From the NCBI GenBank assembly GCA_963682025.1, contig OY821517.1, positions 21,078,982 through 21,142,981 on the forward strand: a DNA stretch of 64,000 bases, in the 5' to 3' direction. Of the stretch, positions 22,705 to 33,903 are shown one piece after another (the first letter of the stretch is position 1; each line of letters starts with the position of its first letter). The notes beneath the pieces are model-generated. The model saw only the letters and a list, made by a program, of their open reading frames with translations, did no database searches and was not told where the DNA came from. A program made the position numbers and the translations under genes. Origin of the DNA: Cordilura impudica. Its lineage: Eukaryota; Arthropoda; Insecta; Diptera; Scathophagidae.

Positions 22705-23618
22705 TTAACTCTAGAACGGTAAAAATCGCCTGTGAGGCGAAGCAATTTCTTTTTTGGTGATATTTCCCAATCGCTCATTCATATCAAAGCATGCGCTCCT
22801 GCCAACTCTGTTGGGTGTTGTATGAGCTTGTTCACAGACGCATTTTTTTCTGATCCGTTACGTTGCTGATATAAACCTACGTACGTCGCCTGTGAAGCGA
22901 AGTTACATATTCGCTAGTAAATTTTTGTTTGCTAAAAATTAGAGTTTGCGTGTAATTTTTATAATTTCTTGAGATAACTACTTCTGAAGCGCTGGTACTA
23001 AAATGGCTGGAGGAGATATCGGTAGATGGTGAACTTGAAGACGATTTGGGAGTAGTTTTCGATTCAGATGATAGTGAGGACGATGATGCAGACGAACCAA
23101 GTATAAAAAGGGCAAAAGATCAAAATGCGATTTTTGTCCTCTGAAATGGATGCGTATGAGAGTACATTTCTGCGCAAAATGAAAAAAACTAACTGTTTAG
23201 AGCACAGATCACCTAACTGTTGGCAATGTGATTTAAAAAAGAAGGTGGAAAAACCAAAAATTTTATATTGCCTTTCACAATTCATTTTAAGCTATAAGCT
23301 TTAATTTTTTTTTTTTAATATGGTAACTATATCTAAGATATATAAGACACAGAAGTCTTTTTTGATCTTGAACTAATTTTTATTTATTTTTATGATTTTT
23401 GTTTAAAAGATCTCTTCATACCATTGATTAAGATACAAATATGTCTACAATATGTTTAAGAAATTTAAAAAAATTATTGTTTATTATTTATTATTGTTAC
23501 CAAATGTAGTAAATATGTATTTGTTTTTGTTTTAACAAATTTTTGCTTTTTTAAAGCTGAAATGCAAGTTTTTTTATAAAAGTCCCCTCACAGGTGAAGT
23601 TTACCATTAGAGAGTTAA
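22705..23618 (+). mobile_element. piggyBac-type element with internal deletion, TTAA flanked
   Basis: TTAA (22705-22708 and 23615-23618) brackets 906 bases with matching ends: CTCTAGAACGGTAAAAATCG then CCTGTGAGG on the left, and in reverse complement CTCTCTAATGGTAAACTTCA then CCTGTGAGG on the right. TTAA target duplication is the hallmark of the piggyBac superfamily. A left subterminal word CGCCTGTGAGGCGAAG recurs as CGCCTGTGAAGCGAAG at about 22888. Internally an acidic frame (WLEEISVDGELEDDLG, FDSDDSEDDDADEPS; about 23003-23105) resembles the acidic N-terminus of piggyBac transposases. A C-terminal-like stretch with two CxxC-type pairs (NCWQCDLKKKVEKPKILYC) follows at about 23215-23270. The catalytic core is missing, so it could only be moved in trans. 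Confidence 0.75.
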
Positions 23619-23705
23619 AAAAACTGTTTACCATTCAAGTTACATTATTATAAAAGCCTTTTCAAATTTCATCAAATAGTGGCAGCATATCCAGTAGATC
23701 TTTTT

Positions 23706-24556
23706 TACCCAATACCACTATGAGGTTTGGGTATAATGACTTTGTGTTGCTGTTTGTAACTACCAAAGATGCTTGACCTAGGCCCATCTTTTATTATACC
23801 GATCGGCTCAGAATCACTTTCTGAGTCGATTTAGCGATGTCCGTCCATCTGTACGTCCGTCTGTCCATCTGTGTGTCCATGTAAACCTTGTAATCAAAGT
23901 ACATGTCTCAAATATGAAGATATTTTGATGAAATTTGGTATAAGCTTTTATCGGCTATAGGATGAACGCTATTGAAATTGGTGAAATTCGGTCCATATTC
24001 AGACCTAGTCCCCATACAAATGACCCCTATAAAATTGACATAAATTGCTATAAGATCCAAATTATCAGATAGATCTCAGTTAAATTGAGTTTATATGTGT
24101 ATATTATATCCATTTATCAGTAGCTCAAAAATAATGCCTATAGGACAATTCTTAGTCATAGGCCCCATATAGAGCTGCTTTCCGATCTTCACATAAATCT
24201 ATCAAAAACACAAAAATATTGCACAGATTTTTCTTAAATTTGGTTTGTGTTTATTTTTCCAAAATATAAGTGACTTTACCAAATATGGTCAGGATCGGTC
24301 CATATTTCGACCTAGTCCCAATATAAAATAACATCCGATATGAACTTTTTCATATCTGCAGCCAAAAAAATTAATAACAATCAAATTTGGTTTATGCTAA
24401 TTTTCTATATATAACTAGTTGGACCGAAGAGATAGGGTAGATCGACTATAATTTCTTACTTGTTCCTTTTACACTAAATTGGTTTATAGAAAATTCTATA
24501 TATAACTAGATGGACCGAAGAGATAGGGTAGATCGACTATAATTTCTTACTTGTTC
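23706..24556 (-). mobile_element. DINE-like element, reverse copy with duplicated 5' end
   Basis: The 3' end is ATACCACTATGAGGTTTGGG at left, and the (GTCC/GTCT)n tract is near 23840-23880. The 5' end at 24405-24475 (AACTAGTTGGACCGAAGAGA ... AGATCGACTATAATTTCTTA) is repeated in tandem at 24494-24556, offset about 88 bases. The 5' palindrome is reduced. Confidence 0.75.
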
Positions 24557-25189
24557 CTTTTACAGTAAATTTTGATTCCCCTTTTCATAATATTTATTAA
24601 TTTGAAAGACTCTTCTTCACTTACAGATTTCTTATATAATACATATTCTATTCTTTGGTAAATCTCAACCATTAATTTATTTTGGGGTACTTTAAAATAA
24701 AATTCTTAATAAGTGCTCTTTTGTTGTGTCTCATTTTTGACTTTCTGGTTGAATTTTCTGTTTTGGACTATTCAGGGACTTGTAAAATTTCACGTCGAAT
24801 ATTTTTGCGGAACATCTTAAGCCCTTAAATCCCTGTTTTGATAATGTTTGTTGCTCTTTCAAGAGCTGGGAAACTTTAACCCCCCCTCAAATGAAATTCA
24901 GATGTAAACTTTCAAAACGCCGATACACGTGTCTTTTTTTTTGTCTCCTCTATCAAAATTTATTTGGAAAAAAATTTGATTTTGTTGTAAAGTGTTATTA
25001 TTTAATTGTATAAAAATTGAAAACATAGTTGCAATGTAAGAATTTTTGTTTTTACCTGTGCAGCAATCACTGTAGAAAGCAACATGAAGAGTAAAAATAC
25101 ACAATCATCTTTCGTTTCCACCTCTTTTAGCTATAGATTCATGCCACATGTAGCACATTAGCTGATTAGTAGCACAGTCATTAATAGCA
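24557..25189. other. AT-rich gene-free DNA
   Basis: Nothing recognisable was seen. Confidence 0.45.
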
Positions 25190-26079
25190 AGATAAAATGT
25201 CCAAAAGGGTCTTTTGTAAAACGACAATAATATCACAAAAATTATGTAGGAAGACACTGCTGAAGGTCAAAACAATATATCTTTAGTGAAGCATCAGTCA
25301 ACGATTTCTCCTTATCAATTTTTTTATATTCGCAAGCTTCTTGTGCTAGAGTGTGATGTTTTGTTTGTTCTAATTTGAGGGAATCAAGTTCTTCAGGCCC
25401 TTCAACTTGTATTTTAGATTTTTGTAAATCACAGTTATGGCATGCGTCGAGTTCGGTTTCTTAAATTTCAAATTTTGTTGAACAATAGTGAAAATTTCGA
25501 AAGCGACACAGAATGTTCGTATTTGTCACAACAAAGACTATAGAACTTAGCCACAGAGAAATTGCTCAGTAAATAACGCTTAGATGTGTCACGACGACTA
25601 TAGTGTGACTCATATTATGGAAAACTTTTCACAAACCTTTTCCAAAGAAAGTTTTTTAAGCGCTTTTGTGTTTTCCGCAAAAATCTTCATATGTACTATG
25701 ACCTTCAAGTTTTATCGTACTAAATTGTTCTGTCTCGGATAAGGTATGTCTTAAACATTGAACATGAAACTCGTTCCTTACTTACATTCAAAAAGTACCT
25801 AATTGTAAGAATGAATTCTGTTTCTAGGATGTCTTTCGTTTATAATTTTTTTATAGTATTCATTTCTTAAACTTCAATGCAAGGTTCCAACTTGAGAACA
25901 GCACGTGTAGGAAAAAGTTTCCCAACTGTTGAAAAGTAACTTTTTCTTTCGTTTCTAAGTTGTTTTGCCAGTCTCTTCGAGATTTCTGCAACTACATCAT
26001 TTTCAACCAAAACCCCTTCAGTCGCATTATCCAAAATTTTGACTAATTTTAAATAAGTAAATCTGTGGCCACAAGGCAT
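25190..26079 (-). pseudogene. Decayed transposon-type gene of an unnamed insect family, copy A
   Basis: Read on the minus strand across broken frames: an N-terminal piece of 70 codons (26079-25867; ILDNATEGVLVENDVV, EISKRLAKQLRNER), then about 25730 HTLSETEQFSTIKLEGHST. Then about 25610-25500 ESHYSRRDTSKRYLLSNFSV with AKFYSLCCDKYEHSVSLSKF, and about 25440-25240 CHNCDLQKSK, LEQTKHHTLAQEACEYKKID, SLKIYCFDLQQCLPT. The order ESHYSR--S-RYL---L---- FY, then CxxC, then L---KHH--A, then FDLQQ-LPTP occurs in uncharacterised, multicopy insect proteins that behave like transposon genes. I cannot name the superfamily. Many stops and frameshifts; not functional. Confidence 0.5.
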
Positions 26080-26989
26080 AACAACATATGTCTATTTTTG
26101 CAACTTTTCAGAGAGTATTTTAATGAATCGATGTGGTATAAAATTTGTTGGGATATTGAAATCTTTTACATTTGAAATTTCTCAATGTTGATAAGAAAAT
26201 TTTAGATACGTTAAAAAAAATTATATATTTGCTTATATTCTTTATGTTATAGAGTAAACACCACGTTATGTCTTTATTCCGTATTTAGTAAAATGAGTTT
26301 TGGGACACACAACTCGAGTTATGCTCTTCTTACAAAATGTTTTTTGTTAGATAAAGAAGTACAAGTCGACTTATGGTCGTAGTTTAAAATTTATTAGGCT
26401 TAACTCGATTTATGCTCTTATTGACTAGATATGCTATATAACTAGATATCGCTTATATGAAATAAAAAAATTCAATATAAGTGGTTTCTGATATTAAATT
26501 TATTTTTATAATAAACCAAGCCAAATTAACATAGAAATGTATGTGTATATTATTTAGTTCATTTGCATTTAATTTTTATATATTATATCTTTTTAAGAAA
26601 ATATATATTTTCAATTAAGATCGAGTTCAGTCTCATATATTAGCTTAAAATAATATAGCATAAGAATGAAAAACAGTATAAATAGAATAATAGTTTAAAA
26701 AAGGAAAAAATCAATTTATAAAATGAACATATAACTTAAAATATGTGGTAATAACTTTAATTCTACATAAAATTCAACTTGCACAATATCATGGAATGCT
26801 GCAATCATTTAAGTTTTTATAGAAATTGTGAAAACATGGACTAATAAAATTGACCATACTTTAGAATCTGTCTTTTTTATATTAGCGGTAGATTTGTCAC
26901 TTGCTTCAAATTAGAAGACGTATTCGAATTTATTCCACGCGGTAATATACAAAAAATTTCAAAAGGTTAAACTTCATCTAGTGTTATTT
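26080..26989. other. AT-rich gene-free DNA
   Basis: No coding content or repeat recognised, except perhaps decayed ends of the flanking transposon remnants. Confidence 0.4.
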
Positions 26990-27667
26990 TATACTAAATA
27001 GAACCAAATTTATCGTTGTTGTACCTCAACCATTGGACACCTAACCATAAAAATTTAATGCCATTTTCACTTAGTTTTCTCCAACCAAATTTAATTTTAG
27101 ATGTGTATCAAAAGTCATAAAAATGTTTGGTTTTCATTTCTATGACGCAAAAATTATTTTTTGCATCCAGTGATCGCTTGAATTGGTTCTAGTCACGAGG
27201 ATGGTGAATTTTTTACGATATTTTCTTTTTCTTTTTTCGACGACTGGATAATCACACTCCATTGTGTGAGTCCTGGTACTAAAAATTTGTGGTCAATGGT
27301 TTTGACTGGTTCCATGAACATTGAACTTACATACGAATTCTTCCAGCACATGAATCGATATATAAAATAACTGTGTCAGTGCAAACCGGCAATGAATGTG
27401 GTTGAACAGACAGGAATATATTTCGTTTCAACGTTTTCGACCTGCTTCTCGTTAGTTTCGCAGTTCCTAATTACCAAATTAAATGTATATAACTGCATTT
27501 TTATCAGTTTTAGCTACAGCTTTATCTTTTTCTTTTGATTTGTTACCTAATTCCGCTGCTGCATGATGAGTAGTCTGATCCGTTTTGAGTTGAGCATAAA
27601 AGTTGTCATTCTCGTCTGTATAATCAAGCTTTGCTTTATAAATGTCACACATATAATATGTATCCAA
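26990..27667 (-). pseudogene. Decayed transposon-type gene, copy B of the same family
   Basis: The minus-strand frame 27667-27479 reads MCDIYKAKLDYTDEND, FYAQLKTDQTTHHAAAELGN, which aligns with the CxxC ... HH--A block of copy A. Downstream broken frames include a segment like NFLVPGLTQWS/HTMECDYPVVEKRKRKY (about 27300-27215), matching the family's C-terminal PGH--MECD---IEK-KR block. Copy A covers the N-terminal and middle parts and copy B the middle and C-terminal parts, overlapping in the middle. They are therefore two insertions, or one rearranged copy. Confidence 0.45.
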
Positions 27668-28559
27668 CTTTGGGATTGAATTTCAAAATCATAGTTTGAA
27701 AGATTTCCTTCTTATAACAATATAATCCGTGCATTTTACTGATCACGAAATCTTAGCTTAGATATAACTTCTCTGAGTTAATTTATTGCGAATATTTAAT
27801 TGGTGTTTATGTCATTTGTTTCCTCTTTTAAGTTTATTGTTCTTTTTATGTTCTGTTGAATTCTCAAACTTTCGATCATATATCTCTATTTTTCTGTTTT
27901 TTCCCTGTCTAGTATTCTAACACCTTCGAAGTCAGCTGTGTGACCTGTTTTTAATATGTGTTTTATAATTAAATTAATGTTTCATGTTTTTAGTGTTCAC
28001 ATGTTTTATGTTAAATGTAAAACAAAATTACAAATGTAAAATTAAAAAAAAAAACGTTCACAATGTAAGTTAAATTTGTCTTGGTGTAATTTTATTGTAT
28101 TAATGTAATGTTTGTATTATATAAAGTAGACGATCCCTTCAAAAATCATGTAGTAAAAACTGTTTTTTATTTACACTGAGGAATACTTTAGGCCTTACTA
28201 GCTTATTTTAAAAATTACAACGATAAATTGCTATAAATATTCTAATAATTGATGTATTTGAAAAAAGTTCAGATATAATTAAGCATTCTGAAAACGAGAA
28301 TCATAATATTAATATAACTCAATTTTCACTTAAGTCGACTTAAGATGTTATGTCATATTGCCACAAAAATATTATTTATTTAAGTACCCAAATTTTTCTT
28401 TTTCGAACATAAATAAATTGATTATAATGCAGGGAAGAAAGAAAGACGTATGAGCAATTCTTAGTCTGCTTTTGAAATATTAATCATACGTAATTTCTGA
28501 TATTAAATTTTATTTTGTTATAAACATTATTTTATTTACTTACGTCTTTTTTATTGTAG
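27668..28559. other. Intron end upstream of the Ig exon
   Basis: AT-rich and without recognisable repeats. The last bases supply a pyrimidine-rich tract and acceptor (TACGTCTTTTTTATTGTAG, AG at 28558-28559); a second possible acceptor AG is at 28568-28569. Confidence 0.5.
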
Positions 28560-28697
28560 CTACCAATAGCCGGCCGCTTAATAACGCTCCACAGACGTCT
28601 TTATCGGGGCCACTGCCTCGATTTCTGTCCAGAGGTCATACATATCGTGCCGTTGTGGGTGATACTTTGGTTCTACCCTGTCAAGTGGAAAATATAG
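28560..28697 (+). CDS. klg: Internal exon of klingon-like Ig-superfamily adhesion protein
   Basis: Flanked by an acceptor (TTTATTGTAG) and a strong donor (GTACGT, 28698), this 138-base exon is open in one frame and reads TNSRPLNNAPQTSLSG, PLPRFLSRGHT, YRAVVGDTLVLPCQVEN(I/G). It ends in phase 1, splitting a Gly codon. It covers the linker after the signal peptide and the A-B strands of the first Ig domain, with the B-strand cysteine in LPCQVEN. This string is what I know from Drosophila klingon, a GPI-linked homophilic adhesion molecule acting in photoreceptor development and memory. GC content and codon use stand out from the flanks. The other half of the Ig domain is not in the window, so the next intron exceeds 35 kb. 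Related lachesin-like genes are the main alternative. Confidence 0.8.
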   Translation, partial: LPIAGRLITLHRRLYRGHCLDFCPEVIHIVPLWVILWFYPVKWKI

Positions 28698-29099
28698 GTA
28701 CGTACATTTTTATTCTTAATAATTAAATACATATATATCTAAAACATATAAAAATTAACAATTTATGTTTTATTTATTTTGTTTGTAAAGTGTGACAATT
28801 TTTAAAACTTATATTTGGTTTATTCAGTATTGGTATATAAAACATATAACATTTCTGAAATCAACTAATTGGAAAACTCACTTTGTCTTGAAATAAAATT
28901 TTACGTATTTTTTTTCACTATTTTTTATTTAAATCTTTTACTTATTTCCAATTGGAAAGTGCTAATGGGAACTACAATTTTTAGTTAAAAACAGACAGAC
29001 CAACAGCCATTTGTGGCCATAATTGTGCAGACAATCCAACATATCTATATAGATTCCGCTTGTATATCTTAGTATAAAGTTCATCACAGACAATGTAAC
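28698..29099. other. Start of the downstream intron
   Basis: Donor GTACGT then AT-rich DNA without recognised content until the satellite begins. Confidence 0.5.
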
Positions 29100-31124
29100 G
29101 CCGCCACTTAAGAAAGCTTATTCTGTTGAAAAGTAAATTTTTTAAAAAGTTTTGTTTTCTTAAAAAGTACATTTTCCTAAAACTTACGTTTTCTTAAGGA
29201 TATATCTTCTTTTAAAAAAAAATAACATTTTCTAAGCAGTGTATTTTGTTAAACAGTACGTTTTCTTCGTACAATACTTTCTTCAAAACAGCGACTTTTT
29301 AAAAAAAGTACATTTTCTTAACAATTTATTTTCCTAAACATGTGTCCTCTCTTAAAATAATATTAAAAAAAAAATTACACAGTCTTTTTTAAAAAAAAAA
29401 AAACTTTTCTTAACAAAGGACAGTTTTTTTTATATAATTACGTTTTCTTAAAAAAGCACCTTTTTTCAGCCTAGTTCCACGAAGCCGAGTGGCTTGTCTG
29501 CAGATTCTAATTTGGCTAGTATTTTTTTTTTTTTATTTATTTTTTTTTTTTTTAAGTACGTTTTCGTTGACAAAAACTAACTTTTCTTAGTACATTTTCT
29601 TTAAAAATCCACGTTTTCTTAAAAAGTATATTAAAAAATACATTTTCTTAAAAAGGTAAATTTTTTAGTAAAATTTACCTTTTCTTAAAAAATTCTTATA
29701 AAATTGCCTTTTTTTAAACAAGTACTTTTTTAAAAAAGTATATTTTCGTAAAAAGTATATTTCTATAAAAAATTACATGGCAAAAAACAGAAGAAATAAT
29801 TTAAAAATGTATATTTCTTAAAAAATTTCCTTCCCTCAAGAAAGCATTATCTCTTAAAGAAACATTTTCGTCAGAAAGTACTTTTATTGAAACAATTTCT
29901 TAAAAAGGGAACTTTTCTCAAAAAAGTTTAATTAGAAATGCCATCTCTTAAAACAGTACATTTTCTTATAAAAAAAAAACTTTCTTAAAAGTACCTTTTT
30001 GTTCGAAAAAAATAACTTTTCTTAGCACATTTTCTGAAAACACCACCCTATAAAGTACATTAAAAAATTGCACTTTCATAAAAAGGTAAATTTTGTAAGT
30101 AATAAGTACCTTTTTTTAAAACAGTACATTTTGTTAAAAAGTAAATTTTCTTTAAAAAGTATCTTTTCTTAAAAGTGGAATTCTTAAAAAATACCTTTTC
30201 TTAAAGAGTCCTTTATATTTAAAAAAAATTATTTTCCTTTAAACACTTATACACTTTATTAGAAAAGTAGGTTTTAAAAAAAAAATGCTTTTTTAATAAG
30301 TACCATTTTTGTTATATACATTTTCTTAAAAAAATATTTCTTTTAAAAAATTGCCTTCTACAAAATAATGCCTTTTCTCAAAAAAGTACTTTTTACTTTT
30401 CGTAAAAGGTAAGTAAATTTTCTTAAAAAGTACCTTTTCTTTAAAAAGTACCTTTTCATCAAAAAGTACATTTTCTTCAAAAAGTACCTTTTCTTCAAAA
30501 AGTAAATTTTCTTCGAAAAGTAAATTTTCTTCGAAAAGTACCTTTTCTTCAAAAAGTACCTTTTCTTCAAAAAGTACTTTTTCTCCAAAAAGTACTGTTT
30601 CTTAAAAAAGTATCTTATATTAAAATAGTAAATTTTCTTAAAAAATTACCTTTTCTTAAAAAAGTATATTTTCGTAAAAAGTGCATTTCTTTAAAAAAAA
30701 AAGTACTTGGTTCAAAACAGTTACTTTATTTAAGAATTTATTTTTTTTTAAAAATTACCTTCTCTCAAGCAATCAGCATATCTTGAAAAAACATTTTCTT
30801 CAGAAAGTACCGTTATTAAAACAGTGAAATATCTCAAAAGCGTACCTTTTCTTAAAAAGGTACCTTTTTCTCAAAAAAGTTTTCTTCAAAATGGCCGTCT
30901 CTTAAAAAAAAAATACCTTTTGTTAAAAAAAATTAATTTCCTTAAAAAGTACCTTTTCTAAAAATTGCACATTTTATTTAAAATGTGCAATTCTTAAAAA
31001 ATACTTTTCTAAAAAAGTAATATATATTGCAAAAAATTATTTTCTTAGAAAAAGTACGGTTTATGAGAAAAGTACCTTTTTTAAAAAAAACATTTCTTTA
31101 ATAAGTCACTTTTTAAAAAAAAAA
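29100..31124. repeat. 18-bp satellite block 3 (reverse orientation, left inverted arm)
   Basis: Units read TTTTCTTAAAAAAGTACC, the reverse complement of block 1. About 30400-30600 contains a homogeneous run of TTTTCTTCAAAAAGTACC units, exactly 18 bases. From about 29550 to 31000 the block is the reverse complement of 36975-38490, including non-satellite landmarks such as CACTTATACACTTTATTAGA (30244) and CGTTTTCGTTGACAAAAACT (29551). Internal period of the higher-order unit is about 0.95 kb (ATGCCATCTCTTAAA at 29937, ATGGCCGTCTCTTAAA at 30891). A 54-base unrelated insert lies at 29467-29520. The lysine-rich frame 30358-30588 is a repeat product. Confidence 0.9.
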
Positions 31125-31924
31125 ACAAGTGAGAAAATTATAGTCGGTCTAGACCGACTATACGATACCCTATACCATGCGTTTAGAAACCCTATCTCTT
31201 AGGCCCAACTAACTGGACATAGAAAATAAGCAAAAACCAAATTTGAGTGGGATTTTTATTAATTTTTTTGGCTGCAGACATAAAAAAGTTCATATCGGAT
31301 GCTATATCTATAAAGGGGCTAGGTCGAAAAATGGACCGATCCTGATCATGTTTGGTAAAGTCTCTTGTATTTTGCAAAAATATGTACAAACAAAATTTGA
31401 GAAGAATCAGTGCAATATTTTTGTTTTTTAATAGATTTAACTGAAGATCGGGAAGCAGCTCTATATGGGGTCAAAGGGATAATTTTTGGACTACTCATTA
31501 GTGGATGTAATGAACGCATACAAACCCAATTTGAGTAAGATCTATATGACAATTTGGACCTTATGGCAATTTATGTCGATTTCATATGGGTAATTTGTAT
31601 GGGGGCTAGGTCTAAACATGGACCGATTCTCACCAATTTCAATAGCGTTCATCCCATGGCCGACAAAAGCTTATATACCAAATTTCATCAAAATATATTC
31701 ATATTTGCGACCTGCAGTTTGATTACAAGCTTTACATGGACACACAGACGGACGGACGGACGGACGGACGGACGGTCGGACGGACGGACATTGTTAAATC
31801 AACTCAGAAAGTGATTCTGATTCGATCGGTATAATTAAAGATGGGTCTAGGTCAAATATTTTTGGTTGTTACAAACAGCAGCACAAAGTCATTATACCCA
31901 AACCACATAGTGGTATAGGGTATA
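31125..31924 (+). mobile_element. DINE-like element, young copy inside satellite
   Basis: Complete: ACAAGTGAGAAAATTATAG, the palindrome TAGTCGGTCTAGACCGACTA, ATACCCTATACCA, a long (GGAC)n tract (31746-31790), and the end CCACATAGTGG then TATAGGGTATA. Nearly identical to copies at 5709 and 59988. Satellite of the same orientation continues on the far side (31925-32000), so it inserted into the array. Confidence 0.85.
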
Positions 31925-32028
31925 AAAACCTTTCCTTAAAAAATATTGTTCTTAAAAAAGTGCATTTAACATTATAATGCCTTTTCTTAAAAAGTATTTT
32001 TATACCCTATACCACTATGTGGTTTGTC
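31925..32028 (-). mobile_element. Satellite remnant joined to a solitary DINE 3' end
   Basis: About 75 bases of reverse-oriented satellite (TTTCCTTAAAAAATATTG) run into AAAAAGTATTTTTATACCC then TATACCACTATGTGGTTTG, which is only the 3' terminus of a reverse DINE; the element body does not follow. The junction is the same as at 20620-20640. Confidence 0.6.
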
Positions 32029-33419
32029 ATATTCCTTTTAACTTATTTGAGTTCAAAAGTTATAATATTTGCAACGAAAAAACTCAAATGGCGCCACTGT
32101 GCGTCTGTTGAAAATTTTCAACCAGAATGTTTTTAACATTGCATACAAATCATTAAAGTTCAATTTAATTTTTTTACATATATATATTCTGTAGATTATC
32201 AAAAGTTGCAATTGGATATGCAAATCGATTGTTATGTTATTGTTCTTTAAAAACCCATATAATATAATTTACTTAAAATGGTAAACCTGGAGAATTACAA
32301 AATGTTTCTTTCATTTATTTGGAATAATGTATTTACCACAAAGAAATTGGAATATTTTAATTATGCAGTTGCAATGTTAATTAGCACTTTGTTTGTAATG
32401 ATTTAATTATAATACAAACATACAGAATTAAGGCCTTATGGACCAACGAAGTATTTCGTTAAGTATTTGCCAGCTATCTGCAAAAAATTGTAATAGCTAA
32501 GTAAGTTCTCCATTCCTTTGATCCTTAACTTTTATATGAAATGGTTTGCAATTAGGGATGCCAGACGGAAATTCGCGAATAAGAAAATCTTGCTATATTT
32601 CGGGATTGAGAAATTGAAAAAAAAAGTTGAGAATATTAAGACTTTTTAATCATTTTAGTCTAGCATGACCTTAAACCATAATTTGGGGTCTGGTATCTTA
32701 ATAAATAAAACTTAAACTTTTCTGAAGAACTTTTACTGAAACAAACAACACCTTACAAGATAGAGACAACGAAAAAAGGTTATTACCACAAAAATCATCA
32801 GCTAAGTAAAAAACACATAGGTTTTGCTTTTACATTAATATCTGGACTTGTGCCACTATTTATAACAAATGTAATCAAAATAATTGAAAAAGTAGATAAT
32901 TTGATAAACAATTAACACTAAATTATAACAAAACCCACACGTATTTTTTAAGAGGTGTCTCCATATTTTAGGCCATATCTTGGCACATTGATGCCGGATT
33001 TACACCATTTTAAAATGCTCGAAATAATGACAAATAATATTATTTTGAGTTTATCCAAGTAAATGGTTTATTTTGTGAATGAACGAGATTTCAACAGACA
33101 GACGGAAAGACTCACATCGCTGTATCGACTCGAATTGTTATTGGATAATTTTTCGATGCCTTTACAAACGAAATGACAAACTAATAAATATATACATTCT
33201 GCACACTGGTGTGGAGGTTATAAAAATTTAAATGAACATTTTTGTATATAACCATCGTAATAAGTCTAAAAACTAATGATGCAGTTCTATTCCTAGGTCT
33301 AGGACCTGAAATAAGGCAATATCGTTACGTCGAAAAGTTCTTTTTTCGACATGCACAGTAATATCAATTGAAAATTAAAAAAATATTAACAAAACCCACA
33401 TACGTATAAGGGAAACACT
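32029..33419. other. AT-rich gene-free DNA (putative intron)
   Basis: No gene, repeat or mobile element recognised. Confidence 0.45.
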
Positions 33420-33838
33420 TTTTGTACCCAACATCAAGGTATAATGAGTGTGTACTGATGTTAGTAATTACCAAAAATATTTGGCACAGATCCACCTTTT
33501 ATTATACCGCAAATTCGACTCAAAATCATTTTCTGACTCGATTTTGCGATCTAAGACCATCCATACGTCCATCTGTTCATCTGTCCATCTGTCTGTGTGT
33601 TCATGTAAACCTTGAAATCAAACTACAATTCGCGAAGATGAATATGTTTCAATGAAACTCAGTGCATAAGTGTATGGGCCATAGGACGAACGCTATTGAT
33701 ATTGATAAAAACCGGTACATGGTCAGACCTAGTGCCCATATAAATTACACCTAACAGTCCGACTTAAATTGTTGTAAGATCCGAATATATGTGTATGTGT
33801 ATTCATATCAACTTGAACCATAATCCCCACATATAGCA
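33420..33838 (-). mobile_element. Diverged partial DINE-like element
   Basis: The 3' side is at left (TATAATGAGTGTGTACTGATG, then TTACCAAAAATATTTGGCAC), and a decayed (GTCC/GTCT)n tract lies at 33560-33600. The similarity stops near 33838, before the 5' palindrome. Confidence 0.6.
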
Positions 33839-33854
33839 AATATTAAAAAAAAAA

Positions 33855-33903
33855 AACGTTTTTGTAAATTTTCAGTTGACTCACTTTAGAGGTACAGGTG
33901 CGA
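33855..33903. mobile_element. Solitary end of the 39300 mariner-type MITE
   Basis: TTTGTAAATTTTCAGTTGAC then TCACTTTAGAGGTACAGGTG and CGATA match the right terminus of the element at 39300-39673 with one difference. No left end was found nearby, so this is a truncated copy. Confidence 0.6.

Noticed and set aside
31746..31790. GGAC repeats as a CRISPR-like or coding repeat
   Set aside because: A pure tetranucleotide tract without spacers, located at the same place in every DINE; it is the microsatellite core of the element.
32086..32110. CCACTGTGCGTCTGTTG as a second Transib-like end
   Set aside because: Only the first 11 bases resemble the palindrome at 52211, with no inverted partner or transposase nearby.
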